Shown: positions 55,167-64,000, counted from the first letter of the stretch. The stretch is DNA of 64,000 bases from Alphaproteobacteria bacterium (GCA_012103325.1 WLWY01000007.1:62001-126000), one strand, 5' to 3'. A program made the numbers and translations. Notes: generated from the sequence alone by a model not told the origin.

Positions 55167-55709
55167 CTACGCTTTTACACCCGCCGCAGGCCGCGTTAGC
55201 ACGAGGGTGGGCTGGCCCCGGTAGCTGCCCATCACATCTTGCCCGTAGCCGGCCTTCCGGCCGACCTTGATTGAGGCCGCATGTTGCGGATCGATGATGC
55301 AGAACGTCCTATCGCAAGGAATGTGCCGATCCGCCCAGGCGACGATGCACGTCAGCGCTTCCGTCGCGTACCCCTGGCCGTGCTGCGATGTTTTGATCAC
55401 CCAGCCCGCTTCCGGAAGGCCGCGCTGCGGCGGATCCATGTCCCGCTGATAGTCGGCGAATCCGACCTCGCCGACAAAGCGGCCGGTGTCTTTCGTTTCG
55501 ACCGCCCAGTATCCGAAACCGAGCAACACCCAGTGGCCCGCATAGCGCAGCAGGCGCGACCAGGACTCTTCTTGCGTGAAGGGTTTACCGGATATGTGTC
55601 GCACGACCGCGCTATCGGCCCACATCGCCGCGCTTTCCGCGAAGTCGTCGCGCCGATGCGCCCGAAGAATGAGGCGCGGGGTCTCCCGGATAGGGGCTGT
55701 CTCGGGCAA
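55167..55709 (-). CDS. GNAT family N-acetyltransferase (RimJ/RimL-like)
   Basis: A 180-residue acetyltransferase: ETPRLILRAHRRDDFAES at the N-terminus is the RimJ/RimL start, LLGFGYWAVETKDTGRFVGEVGF contains the fold's core strands, and QHGQGYATEALTCIVAWA carries the acetyl-CoA-binding motif (G-x-G-x-A type, GQGYATEA). Likely substrates are amino groups of proteins or small molecules; not determined. It is the last gene of a minus-strand series coming from 61 kb, although the 45 bp gap to the VOC gene is long enough for a separate promoter. Confidence 0.85.
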   Translation of the reverse strand: MPETAPIRETPRLILRAHRRDDFAESAAMWADSAVVRHISGKPFTQEESWSRLLRYAGHWVLLGFGYWAVETKDTGRFVGEVGFADYQRDMDPPQRGLPEAGWVIKTSQHGQGYATEALTCIVAWADRHIPCDRTFCIIDPQHAASIKVGRKAGYGQDVMGSYRGQPTLVLTRPAAGVKA

Positions 55710-55753
55710 AAGGAGGTTAGAGCCTTTTAGTCGTCATCTCAGAAGGCCGCCCG

Positions 55754-56149
55754 TTAGCCCGGATGGTGAAATTCGATGACGTTGCCGTCGGGGTCGCGGA
55801 CGAAGAAGAAGACCGCGCCATCCGGCAGTTCGACCGTTTCGGTGATGGCGACGCCGGCCTCGTCGAGGTACCGCTTGACCGCTGCCCGGTCGTCGATTTC
55901 CAGGGCGATGTGGGTGAACCCGGCATGCTTCACCGGCTTGTCCATCAGGATGTTGTCTTCCGACGCGTCGGCGGAGGCGTTGAGGATGAAATTGATGTTG
56001 ATCCCCGTCGGATGCTCCATGATCGCAACGGGCTCCGGACCGACCGGTCCGACGATGAATTCAAAGCCCAGTTTTTCGTAGAAAGCGCGCGTCCGCTCCA
56101 AACTCCGGACCCGTAGTCCGACATGATTGATCCGCGTTATCTGTTCCAT
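55754..56149 (-). CDS. VOC (glyoxalase/bleomycin-resistance) family protein
   Basis: 131 residues of two VOC beta-alpha-beta-beta-beta modules: RINHVGLRVRSLERTRAFYEKL at the start, and FTHIALEIDDRAAVKRYLDEAG in the second module, ending FVRDPDGNVIEFHHPG, which carries the conserved metal-ligand Glu in IEF. Metal ligands H (NHVGL), H (FTHIAL) and E are in place. Members are glyoxalases, extradiol dioxygenases or epoxide-related enzymes; substrate is open. Start at 56149 (MEQITRINHVG) is the normal N-terminus. Confidence 0.88.
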   Translation of the reverse strand: MEQITRINHVGLRVRSLERTRAFYEKLGFEFIVGPVGPEPVAIMEHPTGININFILNASADASEDNILMDKPVKHAGFTHIALEIDDRAAVKRYLDEAGVAITETVELPDGAVFFFVRDPDGNVIEFHHPG

Positions 56150-56212
56150 TGCCGAACCTCGATAGTGTTTTGCCGGCGCTTGTCGTCACGGCGCATTTCG
56201 GAAGAAGGCGCG

Positions 56213-57157
56213 CTAGCCGATCCCCGCCGTGCCGTTGCCGTTGACGATCGCGGCGACGACCTGATCGTCCGTCGCTTCAACCTTGCCGGTGCGGATCGCG
56301 GCGAGTGTCGAGGCGCCGGCGAGTTCGACGCCCTGGCCCATCTCGAACCACAGCCATCGGGCGGCGTCGCGCATCTCCTCGTCGGTGACGAGCACGATGT
56401 CGTCGACCTTATCGGCGATGATGTCGAGATTGATCTGTGCGCTGCGTTTCGGTGCCAGCGTGTTCGCGCCGGTGTCGATGTTGTCCAGGGTTACCAACGC
56501 GCCCGCCTTTACGCTTGATGACAGGGTAGGAGCGCCGACTGGCTCGACGCCGATTATCTTCACTTCCGGTTTCATCGCCTTGGCCGCGAGCGCGACGCCG
56601 GCGATCAGCCCGCCGCCGCCGATGCCGGCAACGATAATGTCGATGTCGGGCGACTGCTTCAGCATCTCGCGCGCGATGGTGCCTTGTCCGGCGATCACGG
56701 CGCGGTCGGCGAAGGGATGGATATAGGTCAGCCCGTCTGCCTCCGCCCGGGCGAGGGCGGCGCGTTCGGAATCGTCCCAGACCTGGCCTTCGGTCACCAC
56801 CTCCGCGCCCCAGGCCCGTGCCCGTTCCGCCTTGTCCATCGGCGAGCTTTCCGGCAGGTAAATGACGGCAGGGCAGCCGGCCGCGTGCGCCGCATAGGCG
56901 ACCGCGATACCGTGATTGCCGCCCGACGCCGTGATCACGCCGCGCGCCCGCTCGGTCTCGTCGAGCTGCATAATGGCGTTGTTCGCGCCGCGCGCCTTGA
57001 ACGCGCCGGTGACCTGCAGGCACTCGAGCTTGAGCATCGTCTTGCCTGCGCGCAGCGGTTCGCGAATGAAGCGCGAGCGCAGGCAGGGCGTGCGCCGTAC
57101 CCGGCTGCCGATGCGTTCCGCCGCCTGTTCGATCTCTTCGAAGGTGATATCGCTCAT
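56213..57157 (-). CDS. Threonine/serine dehydratase-like PLP enzyme
   Basis: A 314-residue fold-type II PLP enzyme. The PLP-binding Lys is in TGAFKARGANNAI (about 50-62), the phosphate and substrate loop is in TASGGNHGIAVAYAA, and the glycine-rich IVAGIGGGGLIAG (about 175-187) binds the cofactor phosphate. Members deaminate threonine or serine to 2-oxo acids or act as racemases; length without a regulatory ACT domain fits the catabolic or racemase type. It lies 9 bp from the cupin gene upstream on the same strand and may be translationally linked. Confidence 0.88.
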   Translation of the reverse strand: MSDITFEEIEQAAERIGSRVRRTPCLRSRFIREPLRAGKTMLKLECLQVTGAFKARGANNAIMQLDETERARGVITASGGNHGIAVAYAAHAAGCPAVIYLPESSPMDKAERARAWGAEVVTEGQVWDDSERAALARAEADGLTYIHPFADRAVIAGQGTIAREMLKQSPDIDIIVAGIGGGGLIAGVALAAKAMKPEVKIIGVEPVGAPTLSSSVKAGALVTLDNIDTGANTLAPKRSAQINLDIIADKVDDIVLVTDEEMRDAARWLWFEMGQGVELAGASTLAAIRTGKVEATDDQVVAAIVNGNGTAGIG

Positions 57158-57166
57158 GATGCGTTC

Positions 57167-57529
57167 CTATACGCCAAAACCGCTGCCGGCCTTGCGGTAC
57201 TCATCGCGCGGCGGGGCGAAGACATCAAGGACCGTTGTGCCCTGGGGTCCAACACGGATGCCGTGTTCGACATTGCCGGGAGTGCGCCAAAAATCGCCTT
57301 TCTTGAAGGGGACTTCCTCGCCATCCTGGATGCGCACGCCGCTGCCTTGCAGGCAGACGCCCCACTGTTCCTGCGGGTGGCTGTGAATCGAGCCCGCGCT
57401 GTTCGGATCGCAGCGCACGACGGACAGCATGGCTTCGTCGCCGACGAAGATGTTGGTATTTACGCCCTCAGCCAGTGTGCGCTGGATGCCGCCTTCGGGA
57501 TTGTCGAGATTGAAGAAGTTTTCAGTCAT
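57167..57529 (-). CDS. Small cupin protein
   Basis: A 120-residue cupin: HSHPQEQWGVCLQGSG is motif 1 (His and Glu/Gln metal ligands, HxHxxxQ) and FKKGDFWRTPGNVEHGIRV contains motif 2 with the final His. It begins MTENFFNLDNPEGGIQRTL, and the cupin barrel covers the rest. It sits 9 bp before the PLP dehydratase and may be part of the same catabolic unit; its substrate is unknown. Confidence 0.8.
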   Translation of the reverse strand: MTENFFNLDNPEGGIQRTLAEGVNTNIFVGDEAMLSVVRCDPNSAGSIHSHPQEQWGVCLQGSGVRIQDGEEVPFKKGDFWRTPGNVEHGIRVGPQGTTVLDVFAPPRDEYRKAGSGFGV

Positions 57530-57639
57530 TTTTCTACTCCGATGGAAAGGCGTCTCTCTTGAAGAGATGAGAACGGTTCGTATCGGTCGTCAAGGGTGTT
57601 GTCTCGGATGGCGGCTGTTCGGTCGCTGCCGTCGATGAT

Positions 57640-58599
57640 CTAACGCGCCCGGGCAGTGTCGTATTCGGTTTTCAGGCGCGCGACCAGTTCCGCCGTTGGC
57701 GGTATGTCGACGATCGACCCGACGCCTTGTCCCGCGCCCCAGATGGTGCTCCAGGCCTTGGGCTTTTCCCGGTCCGCCCGGTAGTCGCGGTTGACCTTCT
57801 GGCCCGGCAGCGTCAGTTCGGCGGGATCGAGATCGGAATTGATAATGCTCTTTGTCAGGTAGTTGCCCGGCAGGCCCGAGAATTCCGGCGTATAGGTGAT
57901 GTCGGACGCTCCCGAATCCAAGATCGTCTCCTTGTACAGCGCCACCGCGTTGGCCTCTTCGGTGGCAATAAAGCGGGTGCCCATGTATGCGAGGTCGGCG
58001 CCAAGTGCCCTGGCTGCATGGACCGCGCGACCGCTGGACAGGCAGCCGGACAAAACCAGCGGCCCGTCGAAGAAGGATCGCACTTCGGGCACCAAGGCGA
58101 AGGGGTTGATCGTACCGGCGTGGCCGCCGGCGCCGGCGGCGACAAGGATCAGCCCATCCACGCCTGATTCCAGCGCTTTCTTGGCATGGCGCACGTTGGT
58201 GACGTCGTGAAATATTGTGCCGCCATAGCCATGCACCTGTTTGGCAATATCACCGGGCTTCCCCACGCTGGTAATGACAAGGGGCACGCGATGTTGGACG
58301 ACCGTTGCCAAATCTTCTTCAAGGCGCGGGTTGTTCTTATGGACGATCAGGTTGACGGCATGCGGCGCCACGTAAGTGCCAGCGGCGCGGGCGCTTTCCA
58401 GGCGGTCCTCAATTTCGCTCAGCCAGCCGTCCAGGGTATCCGGTGCGCGGGCATTAAGTGCTGGAAAGGCGCCGATGACGCCGGACGTGCATTCGGCAAC
58501 CACCAGGTCGGGTACGGAGACGATAAACATTGGCGCGGTGATCACCGGCAGCGCCAGTTCATCGTATAATTTCTCCAGATCGATCAATCGTTCCGGCAT
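57640..58599 (-). CDS. Nitronate monooxygenase-like FMN enzyme
   Basis: A 319-residue FMN-dependent TIM barrel of the 2-nitropropane dioxygenase family. Features: LPVITAPMFIVSVPDLV (FMN-phosphate region), VAAGAGGHAGTINPF with the catalytic His, GPLVLSGCLSSGRAVHAARALGADLAYMGTRF, which binds the FMN phosphate. It oxidises alkyl nitronates to carbonyl compounds and nitrite, or acts on related carbanions. It follows the molybdopterin enzyme gene by 37 bp on the same strand. Confidence 0.9.
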   Translation of the reverse strand: MPERLIDLEKLYDELALPVITAPMFIVSVPDLVVAECTSGVIGAFPALNARAPDTLDGWLSEIEDRLESARAAGTYVAPHAVNLIVHKNNPRLEEDLATVVQHRVPLVITSVGKPGDIAKQVHGYGGTIFHDVTNVRHAKKALESGVDGLILVAAGAGGHAGTINPFALVPEVRSFFDGPLVLSGCLSSGRAVHAARALGADLAYMGTRFIATEEANAVALYKETILDSGASDITYTPEFSGLPGNYLTKSIINSDLDPAELTLPGQKVNRDYRADREKPKAWSTIWGAGQGVGSIVDIPPTAELVARLKTEYDTARAR

Positions 58600-58636
58600 C
58601 TTCTACTCCATAAATTTGCGTCGCCGGGTTGGGCGC

Positions 58637-61048
58637 TCACGACAGGGCGCGGACGTCGCAGAGATACGCCTTATGCGATGCCGTGCCGCTGATCGGATCC
58701 AGGGCGGTGGTGCCGATCAGCATGTTGAAATTGGATCCCGCCGCGTCGAACGGGTCGTAGGACGGTGCGCCCAGCGTTTCGCAAGCCTGCCACCAGCCAT
58801 GCTGGCCGACCACAATGCGCGGGTCGATCTTGGTATTTAGATTGGCGCGGGCTCGCATGCTGCCATCCGGCGAGACGACTTCGACCCAGTCGCCGGAAGC
58901 GATGCCGCGCGCCGCAGCACTGTCCGGGTGCAGCTCGACCGCCGGGTCCGGATGACGTTTGCGCAAGGACGGCAGGGCGCGATGCTGGCTGTTGCAGAAC
59001 AATGCGTTCTTGGCGCTGGTGAGGACCAGCGGAAATTGCTCGGCGAGGTCTGGCCGGCTGACGGGACCGACGATCAGCTCCTCAAACTCGGGCAGGGCGG
59101 GGTAACCATGTTCAAGGAAAGTCTCGGACCAAATTTCAATCTTGCGCGACGGCGTTGCGAAGCCTTGCGGCGTGCCGTCCGGGCCGGCTTCCGCGTGTTT
59201 CTCATAGGTCGTCTGCAGCGGCACGCGGATACCGCCCGGCGTGGCGCGCAATTCCTCCAGTGTCACGCCGGAAGGTGCTAGTTGATGGCGGTAGGCGGCG
59301 TCGAGATCGCCGTCCCAGAAATGCTCGCCGAGACCGAGACGCTGAGCGAGCGCGAACACGATCTCGGCGTCGGATTTGCATTCGCCCACGGGGTCGACGA
59401 GCGGCGTGCGATACTGCAGCCAGGACTGCGCTTCGAAGCTGATCTCAAAGCCGAGTTTCAACGCGTCGCGTTCGAACGGCGAGGCAACTGGCAGGATAAC
59501 GTCGGCGCATGCCGCCGTCGGAGTCATGAACATGTCGAAGTGGGCGTAGAAATCGAGCGCGTTCAAGGCCTCGCGGCCGCGTTGCGGTCCGGCATGCGCA
59601 ACGAGGATGTTCGCGCCGAAGCCCAACAGTCCACGGACCGGATAGGGCTTGTCTTCCAGAATGGCCCGGTAGACGTCGCGGGTGCTGACATTGTTCCAAC
59701 GCGCCGGTCCCAGCGGTCGCTCCGTCACGCCAAGCGCCGGTGCGGGGTTCTGCGCCGCCGGAATATCTTCGCCATTAACTGGTGCATTTGGGACTGTCGG
59801 AAACAGGACGTTTCCGCCCACCTTATCGAAACTGCCGGTCAGCGCGTAAAGTAGCGAGATGGCGCGCGCGGTCTGGGTGGTGTTGGTGTGCTGTTCGTGA
59901 CCGCTCCAGGCGTAGTAGGCGGTGGGCCGGGCGTTCCATATCAGATCGGCGGCTTGTTCCAGCTGCTCGGGCTCGATCCAGCATGTGCTCGCGACCGTCT
60001 CGGGCGGATAACGGCGGCAAAGCGCGGCATACAATGCGAATGTCGGACGGCAGGTCACCGCGCCCTCAGTTGTCTCGACGGTGTAGGTACCTTCCAGAGC
60101 TGGGTCGGCGTCGGTGCGCTTGTAGGCACCGGCTGTCGAATCGTAGATGACGAGGCTGTCCGTGCCGGTGTCCCAGGCGCAATAGCGCCGGTCGCTTCCG
60201 TCTGGGCGCAGATCCCGTTCAGTCAACAGCCGTCCGGTATCGTCGCGTACCAGCATCGGACCGTTGCTCCAGTCCCGCAGGAATTGGCTGTCGTACCAGC
60301 CACGTTCGATCATCAGATTGGCGAGTCCGAGCGCCAACGCACCGTCCGTGCCGGGACGGACCCGCAGCCAGACATCGGCCTTGCTGGCGAGGCCGACATG
60401 CCGCGGGTCGACGACGATCAGCCGCATGCCCCGCTTCAAGCCTTTGACGACCGCCGTGCCGTGGGTCAGGCGCGACATACTGGGATTGTAACCCCAAAGG
60501 ATGACGCAACCGGCGTTGTCGATGTCCGGCATGGCGCCGCCGCCTGCGCCGACCCCGACGCTGCCCACACCGTAGGTGTAGCGGGTCGCATAGGCGCGTC
60601 CCCAGCCGCACAGCTCGAGAGGGCTTGCGGCGTTGGGCGTGCCGAACGCTTTCATTAGCCGGCCGATCCAAGGGGCTGAATCCCCGATCGCCGTGGTCGA
60701 ACCGGAGGCCTGGGAGAAGGCGACCGCTTCGGGGCCGTGTTGATCGGCGATCCGCCGCATTGCCGCCGCGGTCATATCGAGCGCTTCGTCCCACCCAATG
60801 CGCTCCCAGCCAGGGTTTGGGTCACCTTTGGGCCGCGTCCGCTTCATTGGATAGTGCAACCGCTCGGGGCTGTAGACGAGTTCGGGAGCAGCCCGTCCCT
60901 TGGCGCAAAGTGCTTGGCCTGTCGGGTGGGTGGGATCGGGTTCGAGTGAGACCAACCGGCCCTCGTCGACCGTTGCGATGGCGCCGCATCGCGCAATGCA
61001 CAGGGCACAATAGGTCTTGATCTTCTGCTGCCCAACTTTGTCGGTCAT
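58637..61048 (-). CDS. Molybdopterin-dependent oxidoreductase (DMSO reductase superfamily)
   Basis: An 803-residue catalytic subunit with an N-terminal [4Fe-4S] site: Cys14, Cys17, Cys21 and Cys48 (TYCALCIARCGA ... ALCAKGR). Then come bis-MGD-binding stretches AFSQASGSTTA, ELCGWGRAY (Cys as a possible Mo ligand), ILWGYNPSMS, RLIVVDPRH and TPTAACADVILPV. The C-terminal molydopterin dinucleotide domain has ARGIASGDWVEVVSPDGS. There is no Tat signal, so it is cytosolic. Electron-transfer subunits are not adjacent. Substrate is unknown; the neighbouring FAD dehydrogenase, monooxygenase, dehydratase and cupin genes suggest degradation of some organic acid or N-compound. Confidence 0.88.
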   Translation of the reverse strand: MTDKVGQQKIKTYCALCIARCGAIATVDEGRLVSLEPDPTHPTGQALCAKGRAAPELVYSPERLHYPMKRTRPKGDPNPGWERIGWDEALDMTAAAMRRIADQHGPEAVAFSQASGSTTAIGDSAPWIGRLMKAFGTPNAASPLELCGWGRAYATRYTYGVGSVGVGAGGGAMPDIDNAGCVILWGYNPSMSRLTHGTAVVKGLKRGMRLIVVDPRHVGLASKADVWLRVRPGTDGALALGLANLMIERGWYDSQFLRDWSNGPMLVRDDTGRLLTERDLRPDGSDRRYCAWDTGTDSLVIYDSTAGAYKRTDADPALEGTYTVETTEGAVTCRPTFALYAALCRRYPPETVASTCWIEPEQLEQAADLIWNARPTAYYAWSGHEQHTNTTQTARAISLLYALTGSFDKVGGNVLFPTVPNAPVNGEDIPAAQNPAPALGVTERPLGPARWNNVSTRDVYRAILEDKPYPVRGLLGFGANILVAHAGPQRGREALNALDFYAHFDMFMTPTAACADVILPVASPFERDALKLGFEISFEAQSWLQYRTPLVDPVGECKSDAEIVFALAQRLGLGEHFWDGDLDAAYRHQLAPSGVTLEELRATPGGIRVPLQTTYEKHAEAGPDGTPQGFATPSRKIEIWSETFLEHGYPALPEFEELIVGPVSRPDLAEQFPLVLTSAKNALFCNSQHRALPSLRKRHPDPAVELHPDSAAARGIASGDWVEVVSPDGSMRARANLNTKIDPRIVVGQHGWWQACETLGAPSYDPFDAAGSNFNMLIGTTALDPISGTASHKAYLCDVRALS

Positions 61049-61196
61049 CGCCCTGCTCCAGTGGAAACGTACAAGTGAGCCGATACTCTATAGTTAGGGG
61101 CGCCGCCGCGCGATGGGCAATCCCGCAAGGCGACGCGCCCGTTGGTTGCTGCGGCAGGTTCCGATACAGTTTAGGCATCGTTCGATGGGGAAGCAC

Positions 61197-62810
61197 ATGA
61201 GTACGCAGGAGAGTTACGACATCGTCGTCGTCGGGACGGGGGCGGCGGGGCTGAGCGCTGCGCTGAGCGCGACCGCGCGCGGCGCCAACGTGCTCGTCGT
61301 TGAAAAGGCCTCGGTCGTTGGCGGGACGACGGCGATGTCGGGTGGCTGTATCTGGGCGCCACGACATCACCGCACCGCCCAGCTGGGCATCGACGACAGC
61401 CGCGAGGCCGTGCTCGACTATATCCGCGCCGTATCGCCGGAAGGATGGCACAACCGGGAAGAGCCGCTCTGGGCCGCTTTCGTCGACACCGTACCCGAGG
61501 TGTTGGCGTTTCTTGAGACCTATAGCCCGCTTCGCTTCACACCGAACCGCGATCCCGATCCCTACGCCGAAGCGCCGGGCGGTCGCGCGTTCGGCCGCAA
61601 CGTCTCCGCAGCACCCATCCGCATCGGCGTGCTCGGCGCGTGGCGTGACAAAGTGCGCCCGCCGACCTTCGATCTGCGGCTCAGCTATGAGGAAATGGTC
61701 GATACCTTCTTCTTCGCCCATCCGAAGAAGTGGGTCGCGCGCTATATGCCCCGGCTCGCATGGCGCAAGCTGCTGAACATGCGCACCAAGGGTAATGCGC
61801 TGTCGATCGGCTTGCTGAAAGGCTGCCTCGACGCCGGTATCGAGATCTGGCTCGACGCGCCTGCACAACGTTTGGTGATGGAATCGGGACGGGTCGCCGG
61901 GATCGAACTCGAACGTGAGGGAAACCCCGTAACCGTCCGCGCCGGGAAAGGCGTGATCCTCGCCAGCGGCGGCTTCGAGTGGAACCCGGAGATGATGGCG
62001 GAACATTTCCCCGGCCCCGTGGAGTGGACCTCCAGCCCGCGCACGAACACGGGTGACGGCCAACGCATGGCGGCGGATGTCGGCGCGCGGCTCGACCACA
62101 TGGATCAGGCGCTGGTCATGGGGGCGACGCCGGTGACCTATGAAGGGCATCTTCACGGGCAGCCCGCGGCGGATTATTTCCTGCCGCACTCGATGATCGT
62201 CAATCGACATGGCAAGCGCTTCGTCAACGAGAAGCAGATGAATATCGGCCTCGCCTTCGCGGAGATGGACCCGCACACGGGCACGCCTGCGCATCTGCCG
62301 GCCTGGCGCATTTACGACAGTCAGTTCGCCGCGAAATATCCGCATGCGATGCCGAACAAGAAGGTGCCGGGGAATTATTTCAGCGCCGCGTCACTGGAAG
62401 ATTTGGCCGCTCAGATCGATGTCGACGCGCAGCGCCTTGCCGAGACCGCCCGGCGGTTCTGCGATTTTGCCCGCGCCGGCACCGATGACGACTTCGGCCG
62501 CGGTGCCAGCGTTTGGGACCAGAACCGCGGCGGCGACCCGGGCCACAAACCGAACCCGACGCTAGGCACGATCGAAAAATCGCCCTTCTATGCGATGCCG
62601 TTCAAGGCGAGCTTCCTCGGCACCAAGGGCGGCGCGCGCACCAACGAGAAGGCCGAGGCGTTGGACACGGACGACCGCCCGATCCCGGGGCTTTATGCTG
62701 CCGGGAATGTGATGGCGAATTCGTTCGGCTCCAAGGGAGTCGGGGCCGGCACCACGCTCGGCCCTTGTCTCACCTGGGGTTATATCGCCGGATTGAACGC
62801 GGCGGAGTAG
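61197..62810 (+). CDS. FAD-dependent oxidoreductase (fumarate reductase / ketosteroid dehydrogenase-like)
   Basis: A 537-residue flavoprotein. The dinucleotide motif is VVVGTGAAGLSAALSA (10-25) with ANVLVVEKASVVGGTTAMSGG, the signature of the FrdA/KstD family. Catalytic region: GRRFVNE-type (HGKRFVNEKQ), and near the end AGNVMANSFGSKGVGAGTTLGPCLTWGYI, the conserved FAD-binding finish. It could reduce or dehydrogenate an enone or fumarate analogue. The start at 61197 (MSTQESYDIVV) is preceded by GGGGAAG; longer in-frame ORFs have no support. It is divergent from the molybdenum enzyme gene with about 150 bp between starts. Confidence 0.9.
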   Translation: MSTQESYDIVVVGTGAAGLSAALSATARGANVLVVEKASVVGGTTAMSGGCIWAPRHHRTAQLGIDDSREAVLDYIRAVSPEGWHNREEPLWAAFVDTVPEVLAFLETYSPLRFTPNRDPDPYAEAPGGRAFGRNVSAAPIRIGVLGAWRDKVRPPTFDLRLSYEEMVDTFFFAHPKKWVARYMPRLAWRKLLNMRTKGNALSIGLLKGCLDAGIEIWLDAPAQRLVMESGRVAGIELEREGNPVTVRAGKGVILASGGFEWNPEMMAEHFPGPVEWTSSPRTNTGDGQRMAADVGARLDHMDQALVMGATPVTYEGHLHGQPAADYFLPHSMIVNRHGKRFVNEKQMNIGLAFAEMDPHTGTPAHLPAWRIYDSQFAAKYPHAMPNKKVPGNYFSAASLEDLAAQIDVDAQRLAETARRFCDFARAGTDDDFGRGASVWDQNRGGDPGHKPNPTLGTIEKSPFYAMPFKASFLGTKGGARTNEKAEALDTDDRPIPGLYAAGNVMANSFGSKGVGAGTTLGPCLTWGYIAGLNAAE

Positions 62811-62852
62811 ATAGCCTTCGCGCCGTTCCTGTGGGGTGGACGCTCGCATGGT

Positions 62853-63149
62853 TCACTTTTCGCTATGCAGGCGATCGCGCGCGTGCTCGACAGCGTGCTT
62901 AAGATCCTCGATGGCGGGATCGATAACGTCGCGCACATTCTGCCACCCCTGTTCGCCGGCTTCCTTTAAATCCTTCAGGAGGCCGTCGAGGTGGCTTCGC
63001 TTTTGTTTCAGTTCGCGCAACGCTTCCAGATGCGATTCCAAGGATGTCGACTCCGTTGACTGCAAATGAGTCTCATGATGTTCCACGGATTCGTAAAGGG
63101 AATGGATTCGCGCCTGCACGCGTTCCTCATAGGCACCTCTGGCTGGCAT
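62853..63149 (-). CDS. Small coiled-coil hypothetical protein
   Basis: 98 residues, almost entirely charged helix: YEERVQARIHSLYESVEHHETHL, then SHLEALRELKQKRSHLDGLLKDLKEAGEQGW and a final IEDLKHAVEHARDRLHSEK. Leu heptad spacing suggests a coiled-coil. No known domain was recognised. The start at 63149 has GGAGGAAAT directly upstream. It sits alone between the FAD dehydrogenase and the enoyl-CoA hydratase. Confidence 0.7.
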   Translation of the reverse strand: MPARGAYEERVQARIHSLYESVEHHETHLQSTESTSLESHLEALRELKQKRSHLDGLLKDLKEAGEQGWQNVRDVIDPAIEDLKHAVEHARDRLHSEK

Positions 63150-63405
63150 GATTTCCTCCTCGCACTTCCGCGAGCCGTCGACTGGCTTTTGGCCCTCCTT
63201 ACGTCGTCCGGTCGTCTTCAGCGATAATTAGGCTAGCAATCCCAGTACCGCCTCGCAGAGCTGTTGTGGCCATTGCGAATTTGCGGTGCAGAATATCGCA
63301 TCTTTCGCATTGCCATCTTGATCCAAATCATGCGAAAGGCGCAAAGTTCGGCGCGACGAGTTGCGGGATTGCGGGGCGGGCGTGCCCGCCCCGGCGTCCG
63401 AGAGG

Positions 63406-64000
63406 CTACGCTCCCTTCCAGTTCGGCGGACGCTTCTCGGCGAAGGCCTTCGGGCCCTCGACGAAATCGTCGCTGTCGCGCATCGCTTTGACCGCCGGAT
63501 AGTCCGACAGCATCGCTTCCTGCAGGCTCGGCTTGTCGAGACCGGCATAGACCGCCTGTTTGGAAGCGCGGATCGACATCGGCGAGCATTCCATGATCGT
63601 CTCGGCCCATTTGCGGGCCGTGGCCATCAGCTCGGCCTGCGGCACGACCTCGTTGACGAAACCGAGTTCCTTGCCCTCGGCGGCGGGGACACGGCGGCCG
63701 GTGAGGATCATGCCCATCGCCTGCTTGCGCGGGATAAAACGCGGCAGCCGATGCAGCCCGCCGGCGAGCGCGGCGAGGCCAACGCGGGGTTCCGGTAATG
63801 CGAAGACCGCACCCTCGGCGGCGATGATCAGATCGCAGGCCAGCGCGATTTCGAAACCGCCGCCCATGGCGAAGCCGTTCACGGCCGCGATGATCGGTTT
63901 GTCGATGTCGAAACGGCTGGTCAGTCCGGCGAAGCCGCTGTCCGGCCGCTCGCGCGGGCCGCCGGCGGCCTGGTATTTCAGATCGTTGCCGGCGGAAAAC
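63406..64000 (-). CDS. Enoyl-CoA hydratase/isomerase family protein (5' end outside window)
   Basis: About 198 C-terminal residues are visible, open at the right edge. Crotonase-fold oxyanion loops are clear: FSAGNDLKYQ and AVNGFAMGGGFEIALACDLIIA, followed by ALPEPRVGLAALAGGLHRLPR. The acid residue expected in crotonases near EPRVGL is present as Glu. The enzyme likely hydrates an enoyl-CoA or isomerises a double bond; SAGNDLK resembles carnitinyl-CoA hydratase-like members. Reading frame is unbroken to base 64000. Confidence 0.88.
   Translation of the reverse strand, partial: FSAGNDLKYQAAGGPRERPDSGFAGLTSRFDIDKPIIAAVNGFAMGGGFEIALACDLIIAAEGAVFALPEPRVGLAALAGGLHRLPRFIPRKQAMGMILTGRRVPAAEGKELGFVNEVVPQAELMATARKWAETIMECSPMSIRASKQAVYAGLDKPSLQEAMLSDYPAVKAMRDSDDFVEGPKAFAEKRPPNWKGA

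Noticed and set aside
60822..62345. 507-codon minus-strand ORF
   Set aside because: Opposite to the FAD dehydrogenase and extends into the molybdenum enzyme gene; no recognisable fold.

Overview
The window comes from a Gram-negative, GC-rich chromosome, most likely an alphaproteobacterium of Rhodospirillales type. The support is an NDUFS4-like complex I subunit gene between two tRNA genes, the run tpiA-secG-pyrG-kdsA-eno, a ppiD-trpE pair, a SCO1 homologue, outer-membrane porin and TolC genes, and alphaproteobacterial GCTTGACC-type palindromes. The order-level placement is inference.

Layout. 1-12.1 kb: assorted metabolism and transport (cinA fragment, sterol-desaturase-family enzyme, a tiny PEP-CTERM-like protein, cupin, YihY membrane protein, SHOCT protein with a P2-type cation ATPase, GFA enzyme, sulfatase, cNMP-binding protein, flavin monooxygenase, DinB protein). 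12.1-18.7 kb: porin, M20 amidohydrolase, SCO1 and TolC genes, interrupted by several palindromic repeat elements, then tRNA-Pro, the NDUFS4 gene and tRNA-Arg. 18.7-27.1 kb: TauD dioxygenase, a deiodinase-like gene with an in-frame UGA (predicted selenocysteine), UbiD decarboxylase and several small enzymes. 27.2-30.1 kb: a copper-efflux unit (copA, cueR) with a textbook CueR promoter. 30.1-44.8 kb: a second large palindromic element, polysaccharide deacetylase, MFS transporter and PAS kinase, then the core block trpE/ppiD and tpiA-secG-pyrG-kdsA-eno-aldehyde dehydrogenase. 44.8-52.9 kb: an AT-richer island with a small tyrosine recombinase, a secreted orphan protein, and a secreted tail-collar-domain gene split by two tandem IS66-family copies. 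52.9-64 kb: a haem-motif histidine kinase, then a catabolic-looking cluster (GNAT, VOC, PLP dehydratase, cupin, nitronate monooxygenase, molybdopterin oxidoreductase, FAD dehydrogenase) and an enoyl-CoA hydratase cut by the window end.

The strongest points for a second look are four. (1) The gene at 19555-20235 (minus), where a UGA sits exactly at the deiodinase Sec position and is followed by a SECIS-like hairpin. (2) Two roughly 260-275 bp elements (13871-14131 and 30110-30383) with the same three-way-junction architecture, whose helices differ in sequence yet remain paired around a conserved GCTTGACGATGCC core. (3) A family of CTAG-bounded palindromic elements that repeatedly coincide with stop codons. 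(4) The tandem IS66 pair sharing single 8-bp target copies inside a secreted collar-domain gene.

All assignments are from reading the sequence and recognising families; no database search was run.
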